Below, piece by piece: positions 1 through 5,007 of a DNA stretch of 5,025 bases; the first letter of the stretch is position 1, and each line of letters begins with the position of its first letter. The stretch covers positions 1 through 5,025 of the forward strand of contig JAAYXN010000247.1 of assembly GCA_012515885.1 (NCBI GenBank). Reading direction: 5' to 3'. The position numbers and the translations under genes are program-made. The stretch is from Rhodococcus sp. (in: high G+C Gram-positive bacteria). Its GTDB lineage: Bacteria > Actinomycetota > Actinomycetes > Mycobacteriales > Mycobacteriaceae. The notes under the pieces were generated by a model that was not told the DNA's origin, did not search any database, and saw only the letters and a program-made list of their open reading frames with translations.

Positions 1-196
1 GGTCGGTGACGTCGACGCGGAACCCGCGTAGGTCACCGTCGAGGTTGCTGGCGGCTTCGCTGGCGCCCTCGATGTCACCGATCGCGACGCGTGCACCGCG
101 CGCGGCGAGCGTCTGCGCGATTTCACGTCCGATGCCGCGGGCACCACCAGTAATAGCGATCACCGACTGGGGGAGTGTGCTGCCGTGTCGTGTCAT
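1..196 (-). CDS. Short-chain dehydrogenase/reductase, N-terminal part (cut by window edge)
   Basis: The minus strand reads from an ATG at 196-194 to the left edge without a stop, giving 65 residues. The family's NAD(P)-binding Rossmann signature is clear: beta strand VIAIT followed by the glycine motif TGGARGIG (residues 16-23), then a second strand ARVAIG ending in Asp41. An acidic residue there normally favours NAD over NADP. VDVTD at 61-65 matches the DVTD segment that contacts the adenine ring. The catalytic Ser-Tyr-Lys lies in the missing part, so the substrate cannot be told. It is transcribed away from tatD. No Shine-Dalgarno sequence precedes the ATG; a hexamer CAGAAT ends seven bases upstream, which would suit a leaderless transcript. 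A GTG ten codons in (at VIAIT) is a less likely start because it would begin right at the first beta strand. The family call is firm; the role is unknown. Confidence 0.9.
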   Translation of the reverse strand, partial: MTRHGSTLPQSVIAITGGARGIGREIAQTLAARGARVAIGDIEGASEAASNLDGDLRGFRVDVTD

Positions 197-202
197 GGGG
201 CG

Positions 203-208
203 ATTCTG
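203..208 (-). promoter_or_regulatory. Candidate -10 box for the dehydrogenase gene
   Basis: On the minus strand this reads CAGAAT, four of six matches to TATAAT including the key A2 and T6. Six bases separate it from the ATG at 196, the distance expected for a transcript starting on the A of the start codon. No good -35 is seen. This is a weak call resting mainly on spacing and on the absence of a ribosome binding site. Confidence 0.2.
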
Positions 209-264
209 GCGGACTGCACGGGGAGAAGGAAGGTGCCACTGGCGCGCCGCCTGATCAGATTCGA

Positions 265-270
265 CACAAT
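265..270 (+). promoter_or_regulatory. Candidate -10 box for tatD
   Basis: CACAAT matches four of six bases of TATAAT, with A2 and T6 kept. It overlaps the first possible tatD ATG (269) and lies seven bases before the second (278). If it is real, transcription would begin at or next to 278 and the mRNA would be leaderless, making 278 the true start codon. No convincing -35 is seen, so this remains a weak inference. Confidence 0.2.
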
Positions 271-1120
271 GGCTTCTATGAGTGCGGACCGTCCTGCCCC
301 TGATCTGCCCGAACCGTTGTCGCCACTCGTTGACGCCCACACACACTTGGATGCGTGTGGCGCTACGGATGCGGAGAGTGTGGCTGTAATTGTTGATCGC
401 GCTGCAAGCGTCGGCGTGGGGCGGGTTGTGACGGTGGCTGACGATTTGGCGGGCGCCCGCTTCGCCGTTGATGCCGCACGGTGGGATGAGCGTGTGTACG
501 CGGCGGTGGCGATCCACCCGACCCGCGCGAACGTGCTCGATGAGCCGGTGCGCGCTGAGATTGAACGGTTGGCGTCTGACCCGCGTGTGGTGGCGGTCGG
601 TGAAACGGGACTCGATTTTTTCTGGCCCGGCAAGCTGGAGGGCTGCGCGGAAGTCGATGAGCAGGTCGAGGGCTTCCGTTGGCATATTGATCTTGCGAAG
701 CGCCTGGGTAAGCCGCTGATGATCCATAACCGTGACGCTGACGCGGATGTTCTGCGCGTTCTGCGGGAAGAGGGGGCGCCGGAGACGGTGATCTTCCACT
801 GCTTCTCGTCGGGCCCGGAGATGGCACGAGAGTGCATTGATGCTGGCTACGTGCTGAGTTTTTCCGGAACGGTGAGTTTTAAGAATGCGAAGGCGCTGCG
901 TGAGGCGGCGACGCTGGTTCCAGACGAGCAGTTGCTGGTGGAGACCGATGCCCCGTTCCTGACCCCGCATCCCTTCCGCGGCGCACCTAACGAGCCGTAC
1001 TGCTTGCCGTACACGGTGCGTGCGCTTGCAGATGTTCGTGACCAGTCGGCGACGGCGCTTGCCGCTGCCGCCACTGCCAACGCTGAGCGCGTCTACTCTC
1101 TTCCGGCTTTCACGGACTGA
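269..1120 (+). CDS. tatD: TatD family metal-dependent hydrolase (DNase)
   Basis: Predicted cytoplasmic TIM-barrel metal hydrolase of the TatD/YcfH family, whose studied members are Mg-dependent 3'-5' exonucleases acting on single-stranded DNA/RNA in repair. At 283 residues it is close to family length. The metal ligands are visible in order: DAHTHLD (His24, His26), GETGLDFFW (Glu112), MIHNRDA (His153), IFHCFSSG (His177) and ETDAPFLTP (Asp227), followed by the family's PHPFRG..NEP segment. The reading frame stays open upstream to 185. I place the start at ATG 269 because the conserved core begins about 20 residues later; ATG 278 is equally possible, and a GTG at 233 sits just after a purine-rich run (221-232) but would add 12 unconserved residues. 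In Mycobacterium this gene lies immediately upstream of rpfB, as here, though there is a 177-bp gap. It diverges from the dehydrogenase. The exact substrate is not known from sequence. Confidence 0.95.
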   Translation: MASMSADRPAPDLPEPLSPLVDAHTHLDACGATDAESVAVIVDRAASVGVGRVVTVADDLAGARFAVDAARWDERVYAAVAIHPTRANVLDEPVRAEIERLASDPRVVAVGETGLDFFWPGKLEGCAEVDEQVEGFRWHIDLAKRLGKPLMIHNRDADADVLRVLREEGAPETVIFHCFSSGPEMARECIDAGYVLSFSGTVSFKNAKALREAATLVPDEQLLVETDAPFLTPHPFRGAPNEPYCLPYTVRALADVRDQSATALAAAATANAERVYSLPAFTD

Positions 1121-1142
1121 TATTTCCGGATCGATGCTCGCG

Positions 1143-1157
1143 AGGTGAACGTCACCT
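1143..1157. other. Perfect 6-bp inverted repeat after tatD
   Basis: AGGTGA-ACG-TCACCT lies 22 bases after the tatD stop and is followed by only TTT (1157-1159). It may be a weak terminator for tatD or an operator-like dyad. The stem is short and the T-tract poor, so I do not call it a terminator outright. Confidence 0.35.
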
Positions 1158-1243
1158 TTAGCTAAGCGAACAATGCCGTGCGCTGCGGCTCCAAGGTCAC
1201 GAGGCGATGTCGCAAGGTCGCCGAAAACCGCGGGTGGTTGCTA

Positions 1244-1249
1244 GATAAT
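1244..1249 (+). promoter_or_regulatory. Candidate -10 box for the first rpf gene
   Basis: GATAAT matches five of six bases of TATAAT and is the best hexamer in the 177-bp spacer between tatD and the first rpf gene. A transcript would begin near 1256 and carry a leader of about 42-48 bases. No recognisable -35 lies 16-18 bp upstream. An alternative GATTAT hexamer at 1294-1299 overlaps the start codon and would start too far downstream for the protein. Confidence 0.3.
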
Positions 1250-1258
1250 CGCCGATTC

Positions 1259-1275
1259 GTTACCGTGCCGTTATC
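1259..1275 (+). promoter_or_regulatory. Direct repeat resembling an MtrA response-regulator box
   Basis: Two hexamers, GTTACC (1259-1264) and GTTATC (1270-1275), repeat with an 11-bp period, one helical turn. Tandem 11-bp half-sites are typical of OmpR-family regulators, and GTTAC/GTAAC-type direct repeats are associated with MtrA, which is reported to control rpfB and cell-wall hydrolase genes in actinobacteria. The repeat is seen directly; the regulator assignment is inference. It lies 23 bases before the ATG of the first rpf gene and just downstream of the GATAAT candidate -10, so if that promoter is used the protein would act as a repressor there. Confidence 0.35.
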
Positions 1276-1297
1276 AAGTAGTCTCCCGTATTGGATT

Positions 1298-2413
1298 ATG
1301 CCCGTGTCACCACTAGCCAAACTGAACGCTGCGAAATCGCCACTGCTCCTCACCGTCATTGGCGCCATGCTCGCAACACTCATCGTGGGTGGGGCATTCG
1401 TCGTCGTACGCCACAAGACGGTGGTTGTTGATGTCGATGGTCAAGCAACGTCGGTGAACACCCTGGCTTCGGATGTACGCGGAGTCCTCGACGCAGCGGG
1501 CTACCAGATCGGGGAGCGCGACGCCGTTGCACCCGCAGCGGACGCGTCCATTGACGACGGCGACACCGTCGTGTTGCGACGTGCACGCCAGATCGAGTTG
1601 ACGATCGATGGCCGCGAGCAGAGCGTGTGGACGACAGCGCTCACCGTCGACGAGGCGATGGCACAGTTCGAGCTTGCTGACGACGTGTATGTGTCCGCGT
1701 CACGGTCGACGCGTCTGCCCTTGGAGGGCACGTCCCTTGATGTGCACCACCCGAAGCTGATCCGCCTGACTAATGGCGCGGAACCGACGACCGAATTGCG
1801 CGCCGCAGCGCCCACTGTGGGCCAGTTGCTGGCGATCCAGGGCCTCGGGCTCAACCAGTCCGACACTGTTGAGCCGGCTGCTGACACCCCGCTTGTTGAT
1901 GGGCTTGAGGTGACTGTCACCCGGGACCGCACTGTTGAACACAAGGAAACGTTGGCGATTGATCCGCCGCAGGATCGCGTCGAAGATCCGACTCTCGATC
2001 ACGGGACGACCGTCGTTGAAGAGCCCGGCGCGCCCGGTGAGCGCACTGTCGAACTAGCCATCCAGTCCGTGAATGGTCAGGAAGTGGATCGGCGCGAAAT
2101 TAAGTCCACTGTGGTCCGGGAACCAGAACCAGCCCGGGTGCGGGTCGGTACCAAGCAGTCGCCGCGTTCAAGCACGTGGGATGCGATCGCCGAGTGCGAA
2201 TCGAACGGCAACTGGGCGATCAACACCGGTAACGGGTTCTTCGGCGGACTGCAGTTCACCCAGCAGACCTGGGCAGGGTTCGGGGGCACCCAGTACGCTC
2301 CACGAGCCGACCTCGCTACGCGCGAACAACAGATCGCTACTGCCGAGAAGGTACAGGCCACTCAGGGGTGGGGCGCCTGGCCATCATGTACCCGCAAACT
2401 TGGACTCCGCTGA
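1298..2413 (+). CDS. Resuscitation-promoting factor, RpfB-type, diverged first paralogue
   Basis: Predicted membrane-anchored, externally acting peptidoglycan muralytic enzyme that promotes regrowth of dormant cells. The 371 residues are arranged as in mycobacterial RpfB: a hydrophobic segment at about 15-37, three DUF348 repeats (about 40-96, 97-152, 153-208), a G5 domain (about 212-284) and the lysozyme-like Rpf domain (about 293-365). The catalytic Glu301 lies in CESNGNW, and the disulphide pair would be Cys300 and Cys364 (WPSC). Compared with its neighbour, the linker before the catalytic domain is about six residues shorter and lacks the PGTEVPPV stretch, and the YYGG motif reads FFGG. 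No lipobox cysteine is present, and no AxA signal peptidase site is evident, so it may stay anchored. Start: ATG 1298 is given, but GTG 1304 aligns exactly with the start of the second paralogue; neither has a Shine-Dalgarno. The frame is open back to 1178, without conserved sequence. Function by homology is firm; its division of labour with the neighbour is unknown. Confidence 0.93.
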   Translation: MPVSPLAKLNAAKSPLLLTVIGAMLATLIVGGAFVVVRHKTVVVDVDGQATSVNTLASDVRGVLDAAGYQIGERDAVAPAADASIDDGDTVVLRRARQIELTIDGREQSVWTTALTVDEAMAQFELADDVYVSASRSTRLPLEGTSLDVHHPKLIRLTNGAEPTTELRAAAPTVGQLLAIQGLGLNQSDTVEPAADTPLVDGLEVTVTRDRTVEHKETLAIDPPQDRVEDPTLDHGTTVVEEPGAPGERTVELAIQSVNGQEVDRREIKSTVVREPEPARVRVGTKQSPRSSTWDAIAECESNGNWAINTGNGFFGGLQFTQQTWAGFGGTQYAPRADLATREQQIATAEKVQATQGWGAWPSCTRKLGLR

Positions 2414-2415
2414 CG

Positions 2416-2420
2416 AAAGG
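2416..2420 (+). promoter_or_regulatory. Ribosome binding site of the second rpf gene
   Basis: AAAGG lies just after the stop codon of the first paralogue (2411-2413) and ten bases before ATG 2431. It supports that ATG rather than the in-frame ATG at 2368, which would lie inside the upstream gene. It also implies that the second gene is translated from a shared mRNA. Confidence 0.55.
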
Positions 2421-2430
2421 CCCCTTCTCG

Positions 2431-3558
2431 ATGTCTACGTTCGCGAAAATCAACTCCTCGCGCTCACCGCTTCTGTATGCGGTAGTGGCCGCGTTGCTGC
2501 TGACCCTCATCGTGGGGGGCGCGACGGCGGTTGCCCGGCACAAGACGGTCACTCTCGATGTTGATGGCGAGCGAATCTCGCTGAGCACGATGACGTCGTC
2601 AGTGGGGTCAGCGTTCGCTGACGCGGGCTACCCAATTCGTGAGCGTGACGTCGTCGCGCCCGCTGAGAACGCTTCTATCGCGCACGGCGACACCTTGGTG
2701 TTGCGTCGCGCGAAGGAAGTGGTGCTGACCGTTGACGGCCAGGAGCGCACGGTGTGGACCACCGCCACCACTGTCGACGAGGCGCTGGATCAGTTTGAAC
2801 TCGCCGGCGACGTGCACGTGTCCGCATCCCGTGGTCAGCGTCTGCCGCTCGAAGGTGCCGCGCTGGATGTCTTGAATCCGATGTCGGTCTCGCTCAGCGA
2901 TGGCGGTGCTCCCGCGGAGACGGTGCGCCGGGCCGCGCCGACGGTCCGCGAGTTCTTGGCTGTGATCGGTGCGCCACTGGAGCAGGCAGACACGGTGACT
3001 CCGGCCGCGAACAGCGCCTTGAGTGAGGGTATGGAAATCACGGTCACTCGTGATCGCCGCGAAAGCATTGTCGAGACGCTGCCGCTGGAGCCGTCGGAGA
3101 ACCGCATTGAGGATCCGACGCTCAACATGAGCCGCACCGTGGTCGAGGACCCGGGTGTTCCGGGTGTCCAGGATGTGACGTTCGAGGTGCACAAGGTCAA
3201 CGGGCAGGAAGTGGGCCGAGTAGAAACCGGTGCGACCGTCGTCACGGACGCAACCCCCAAGACTGTCCGCGTCGGCGCCAAGCCCGGCACGGAAGTTCCG
3301 CCAGTTCAAAACGGTGCGATCTGGGATGCGCTCGCGCAGTGTGAAGCGGGCGGCAACTGGAATATCAACACCGGAAACGGCTATTACGGCGGTGTGCAGT
3401 TCGACCAAAACACCTGGCAGCGCCAGGGCGGGTTGAAGTATGCGCCGCGTGCTGACCTGGCTACCCGCGAAGAGCAGATCGCGATCGCAACCCGCACTCA
3501 GCAGACGCAGGGTTGGGGTGCGTGGCCGTCGTGCTCTAGCCGCATTGGCGTTCGCTAG
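2431..3558 (+). CDS. rpfB: Resuscitation-promoting factor RpfB, canonical copy
   Basis: Predicted cell-wall lytic enzyme that acts outside the membrane on peptidoglycan and stimulates resuscitation and growth, in mycobacteria together with the RipA endopeptidase. The 375 residues comprise a hydrophobic segment (about 14-35), three DUF348 repeats (about 37-94, 95-150, 151-208), a G5 domain (about 210-283) with the EDPGVPGVQDVTF signature, the linker KPGTEVPPV, and the Rpf domain from about 297. Catalytic Glu305 is in CEAGGNW, NTGNGYYGGVQF follows, and Cys304 and Cys368 should form the disulphide. This copy matches mycobacterial RpfB more closely than its neighbour, notably in the linker and G5 region. 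Unlike M. tuberculosis RpfB it has no cysteine at the end of the hydrophobic segment, so it is not an evident lipoprotein; AVA at 33-35 could be a signal peptidase I site, though Arg follows. ATG 2431 has a modest ribosome binding site. It probably forms an operon with the upstream paralogue. Confidence 0.96.
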   Translation: MSTFAKINSSRSPLLYAVVAALLLTLIVGGATAVARHKTVTLDVDGERISLSTMTSSVGSAFADAGYPIRERDVVAPAENASIAHGDTLVLRRAKEVVLTVDGQERTVWTTATTVDEALDQFELAGDVHVSASRGQRLPLEGAALDVLNPMSVSLSDGGAPAETVRRAAPTVREFLAVIGAPLEQADTVTPAANSALSEGMEITVTRDRRESIVETLPLEPSENRIEDPTLNMSRTVVEDPGVPGVQDVTFEVHKVNGQEVGRVETGATVVTDATPKTVRVGAKPGTEVPPVQNGAIWDALAQCEAGGNWNINTGNGYYGGVQFDQNTWQRQGGLKYAPRADLATREEQIAIATRTQQTQGWGAWPSCSSRIGVR

Positions 3559-3571
3559 TCGCCGGGTGCGT

Positions 3572-3577
3572 TAAGTT
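3572..3577 (+). promoter_or_regulatory. Candidate -10 box for a leaderless rsmA transcript
   Basis: TAAGTT fits the actinobacterial -10 pattern TANNNT and lies seven bases before GTG 3585, the exact distance for transcription to begin on the start codon. There is no Shine-Dalgarno before rsmA, which agrees with a leaderless mRNA. The same hexamer, with the same spacing to a GTG, occurs upstream of the cold-shock gene. No clear -35 is visible, and read-through from the rpf genes 26 bp upstream is also likely. Confidence 0.4.
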
Positions 3578-3584
3578 TTCTGTC

Positions 3585-4481
3585 GTGACTGACGCCGAAC
3601 TCCCTTCCGACGTGTCTGCCCCCAGGGGGCAGGCGGCGCTGCTCGGCCCGGCCGAGGTACGCACCCTGGCCGAAGAATTCGGGGTTCGTCCGACGAAGAC
3701 GCTTGGCCAAAACTTTGTGCATGACGCCAATACGGTCCGGCGCATTGTCGCTGCGGCTGGCGTTGGCCGCCAGGACACGGTGCTGGAAGTGGGCCCGGGT
3801 TTGGGATCGCTGACGTTGGCGCTGCTCGATGTCGTCGATCAGGTCGTGGCTGTCGAGATTGACCCGAAGCTCGCGGCCCGGCTGCCGCAGACGGTCACTG
3901 ACCGCGCACCTGAGCTTGCTGATCGGCTCACCGTCGTCGGTGAGGACGCGATGCGGGTGACGGCAGATCAGATTCCGGGTGCACCGACTGCGCTGGTAGC
4001 GAACTTGCCGTACAACGTTGCGGTGCCGGTCCTGCTGCATTTGCTGGCGGAACTGCCGTCGATTCGCACCGCACTGGTGATGGTGCAGGCCGAAGTTGCT
4101 GACCGGTTGGCGGCGAGCCCCGGCGGCAAAATCTATGGCGTCCCGAGTGTGAAGGCGAATTTTTTCGGCACCGTCAAACGGTCCGGGGCGGTAGGCCGCG
4201 CAGTGTTTTGGCCGGTCCCGCAAGTCGAGTCCGGTTTGGTGCGGGTGGACCGCTACGAGCAGGCGCCGTGGAACCAAGACAGCGAGCATCGACGCAAGGT
4301 GTTCGCCGTCATTGATGCGGCGTTCGCGCAGCGCAGAAAGACGTTGCGGGCGGCGTTGGCGACGTGGGCTGGCTCACCGGCAGAGGCGGAACGTCGCCTA
4401 CGTGCTGCTGGAATTGACCCGACGCAGCGAGGCGAGAAACTCGACGTCGAAGCGTTTGTTCGGCTTGCTGCGACCGACTGA
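3585..4481 (+). CDS. rsmA: 16S rRNA dimethyladenosine transferase (RsmA/KsgA)
   Basis: Cytoplasmic SAM-dependent enzyme that dimethylates the two adjacent adenosines in the terminal helix 45 loop of 16S rRNA (A1518 and A1519 in E. coli numbering), a late step in 30S maturation; loss gives kasugamycin resistance in other bacteria. At 298 residues it is of normal length. Motifs in order: LGQNFVHD (40-47), SAM-binding motif I EVGPGLGSLT (68-77), the acidic VEID (90-93), the catalytic motif NLPYNV (140-145), MVQAEVADRL (166-175), FWPVPQVESG (208-217) and AFAQRRKTLR (246-255) in the C-terminal domain, with RGE at 282-284. The start is GTG 3585; the conserved core begins around residue 19, so GTG 3612 cannot be excluded. 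It follows rpfB by 26 bp, the arrangement of mycobacteria, where the two genes are co-transcribed. All family landmarks are present. Confidence 0.97.
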   Translation: MTDAELPSDVSAPRGQAALLGPAEVRTLAEEFGVRPTKTLGQNFVHDANTVRRIVAAAGVGRQDTVLEVGPGLGSLTLALLDVVDQVVAVEIDPKLAARLPQTVTDRAPELADRLTVVGEDAMRVTADQIPGAPTALVANLPYNVAVPVLLHLLAELPSIRTALVMVQAEVADRLAASPGGKIYGVPSVKANFFGTVKRSGAVGRAVFWPVPQVESGLVRVDRYEQAPWNQDSEHRRKVFAVIDAAFAQRRKTLRAALATWAGSPAEAERRLRAAGIDPTQRGEKLDVEAFVRLAATD

Positions 4482-4549
4482 TCTGCGGGTACACCGCGTT
4501 CTCCTGGACTCGCCAAAGCTGCTGGTCTGTGGTTGACTGTTGTTGGTCG

Positions 4550-4555
4550 TAAGTT
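4550..4555 (+). promoter_or_regulatory. Candidate -10 box for the cold-shock gene
   Basis: TAAGTT, a TANNNT match, lies in the 213-bp gap between rsmA and the csp gene. A transcript would start near 4562-4563 and carry a leader of about 132 bases, comparable to the long structured leaders of cold-shock genes in other bacteria. A TTGACT at 4533-4538 resembles a -35 but is only 11 bp away, too close to pair with this hexamer. Another TANNNT match, TAACGT at 4625-4630, is a rival that would give a leader of about 58 bases. Confidence 0.35.
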
Positions 4556-4570
4556 TTGTGTTGTGTTTCC

Positions 4571-4597
4571 ACGCTCGCAAATCGATAGTGCGAGCGT
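4571..4597. other. Perfect 9-bp inverted repeat in the rsmA-csp gap
   Basis: ACGCTCGCA (4571-4579) and TGCGAGCGT (4589-4597) are exact reverse complements around a nine-base loop that itself contains ATCGAT. In RNA this is a stable GC-rich hairpin. It begins 90 bases after the rsmA stop and has only TTT after it, so it could be a poor-tailed terminator of rsmA, or the first stem of the cold-shock leader if transcription starts near 4563, or a protein-binding dyad. Confidence 0.6.
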
Positions 4598-4627
4598 TTG
4601 GACATCCTTTTCTGGAAGTTCAGATAA

Positions 4628-4643
4628 CGTCTCGTGTGAGACG
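4628..4643 (+). other. 6-bp hairpin in the cold-shock gene leader
   Basis: CGTCTC-GTGT-GAGACG forms a perfect six-pair stem with a four-base loop, 51 bases before the csp start codon. With the larger stem at 4571-4597 it would make the leader strongly structured. It does not cover the ribosome binding site. Confidence 0.45.
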
Positions 4644-4679
4644 ACTCGGGTGGCCGACCGGCTGCCCGCCGAACATGCC

Positions 4680-4686
4680 AGGAAGG
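4680..4686 (+). promoter_or_regulatory. Strong ribosome binding site of the cold-shock gene
   Basis: AGGAAGG sits eight bases before ATG 4695, much the strongest Shine-Dalgarno in the window. It fixes the start of the short CspA against the longer in-frame reading that is open from 4533, and fits a highly translated gene. Confidence 0.85.
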
Positions 4687-4694
4687 TTATAAAC

Positions 4695-4898
4695 ATGGCT
4701 GAGGGCACCGTGAAGTGGTTCAACTCCGAGAAGGGGTTCGGCTTCATTGCTCCGGACGACGGCTCTGCCGACGTCTTCGTTCACTACTCCGAGATCCAGA
4801 GCAACGGCTTCCGTACTCTCGAGGAGAACCAGCCAGTTGAGTTCGAGGTTGGCGAAGGTGCTAAGGGCCCACAGGCTCAGCAGGTTCGTCCTCTCTAA
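4695..4898 (+). CDS. cspA: Cold-shock protein, CspA family
   Basis: Small single-domain nucleic-acid-binding protein (67 residues, usual length) of the OB-fold cold-shock family, expected to act in the cytoplasm as an RNA chaperone that keeps mRNA single-stranded. RNP1 is KGFGFI (13-18) and RNP2 is VFVHY (27-31); the aromatic residues Trp8, Phe15, Phe17, Phe28 and His30, which stack on bases, are all present. The start MAEGTVKWFN and the end GPQAQQVRPL match actinobacterial CspA. It has its own strong ribosome binding site and a strong terminator, so it probably forms a single-gene transcription unit, with a long structured leader as is common for cold-shock genes. The frame continues open upstream through a GTG at 4563; an extended form would have 44 more residues of no recognisable family. 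Whether it is cold-induced or constitutive cannot be told. Confidence 0.96.
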   Translation: MAEGTVKWFNSEKGFGFIAPDDGSADVFVHYSEIQSNGFRTLEENQPVEFEVGEGAKGPQAQQVRPL

Positions 4899-4920
4899 GC
4901 TCATCGCTTGGTAAATGATC

Positions 4921-4952
4921 AACCGCCCACCTTTTAGGTGTGGCGGTTTTTT
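4921..4952 (+). terminator. Rho-independent terminator after the cold-shock gene
   Basis: AACCGCC-CACCT pairs with AGGTG-T-GGCGGTT, a 12-bp stem with one bulged T (4941) and a TTT loop, running into six T residues (4947-4952). It begins 22 bases after the csp stop. Stem, loop and T-tract are all typical. Confidence 0.93.
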
Positions 4953-4983
4953 CATGCCTTTTTTGGGCTTGAATCTGGGATCC

Positions 4984-5007
4984 GGGTAGCTGGCGGCGGG
5001 TAGCTGG
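4984..5007. repeat. Two copies of a 10-base direct repeat near the right edge
   Basis: GGGTAGCTGG occurs at 4984-4993 and 4998-5007, a 14-bp period. TACCC at 5015-5019 could pair with the GGGTA of either copy. The window then ends in AGAGGA, a possible ribosome binding site for a gene starting just beyond. The repeat may be an operator or leader element for that gene, but nothing else supports this. Confidence 0.4.

Larger units (their letters stand above)
1298..3558 (+). repeat. Tandem duplication of rpfB-type genes
   Basis: Two full-length genes with the same five-domain order lie head to tail with 17 bp between them. The proteins align almost from end to end, including the N-terminus (VSPLAKLNAAKSPLL against MSTFAKINSSRSPLL) and the C-terminus (GWGAWPSC). 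They differ at many positions, so the duplication is old rather than a recent or assembly artefact. Confidence 0.85.

Noticed and set aside
1143..1157. Possible Crp/GlxR operator (GTGA...TCAC)
   Set aside because: Crp-type sites have six bases between the two half-sites; here only three separate them, so the dyad does not fit.
1178..1297. N-terminal extension of the first Rpf from GTG 1178
   Set aside because: The extra 40 residues match nothing in the paralogue, carry many arginines ahead of the membrane segment, and overlap the candidate promoter and direct repeat. A start at 1298 or 1304 aligns with the second copy.
1121..1297. A c-di-AMP (ydaO-type) riboswitch before the first rpf gene, as known for some actinobacterial rpf genes
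   Set aside because: The spacer is short, the likely transcript leader is shorter still, and I could not trace the conserved multi-stem fold. A covariance-model search would decide.
2608..3408. Long open frame on the minus strand (266 codons) opposite the second rpf gene
   Set aside because: It lies wholly inside a clearly recognised gene, has Arg/His-rich low-information composition typical of an antisense shadow in GC-rich DNA, and shows no known motif or ribosome binding site.
3555..4289. Minus-strand open frame of 244 codons opposite rsmA
   Set aside because: The plus-strand RsmA motifs are complete across the same bases; the antisense protein has no recognisable domain.
4533..4555. TTGACT (4533-4538) and TAAGTT (4550-4555) as a paired -35/-10
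   Set aside because: Only 11 bp separate them, far below the usual 16-19. At proper spacing TTGACT faces TTGTGT, a poor -10.
4253..4747. Minus-strand open frame spanning the rsmA end and the rsmA-csp gap
   Set aside because: Much of it is antisense to rsmA and csp, it has no motif, and the gap portion is better explained by hairpins and the csp promoter region.
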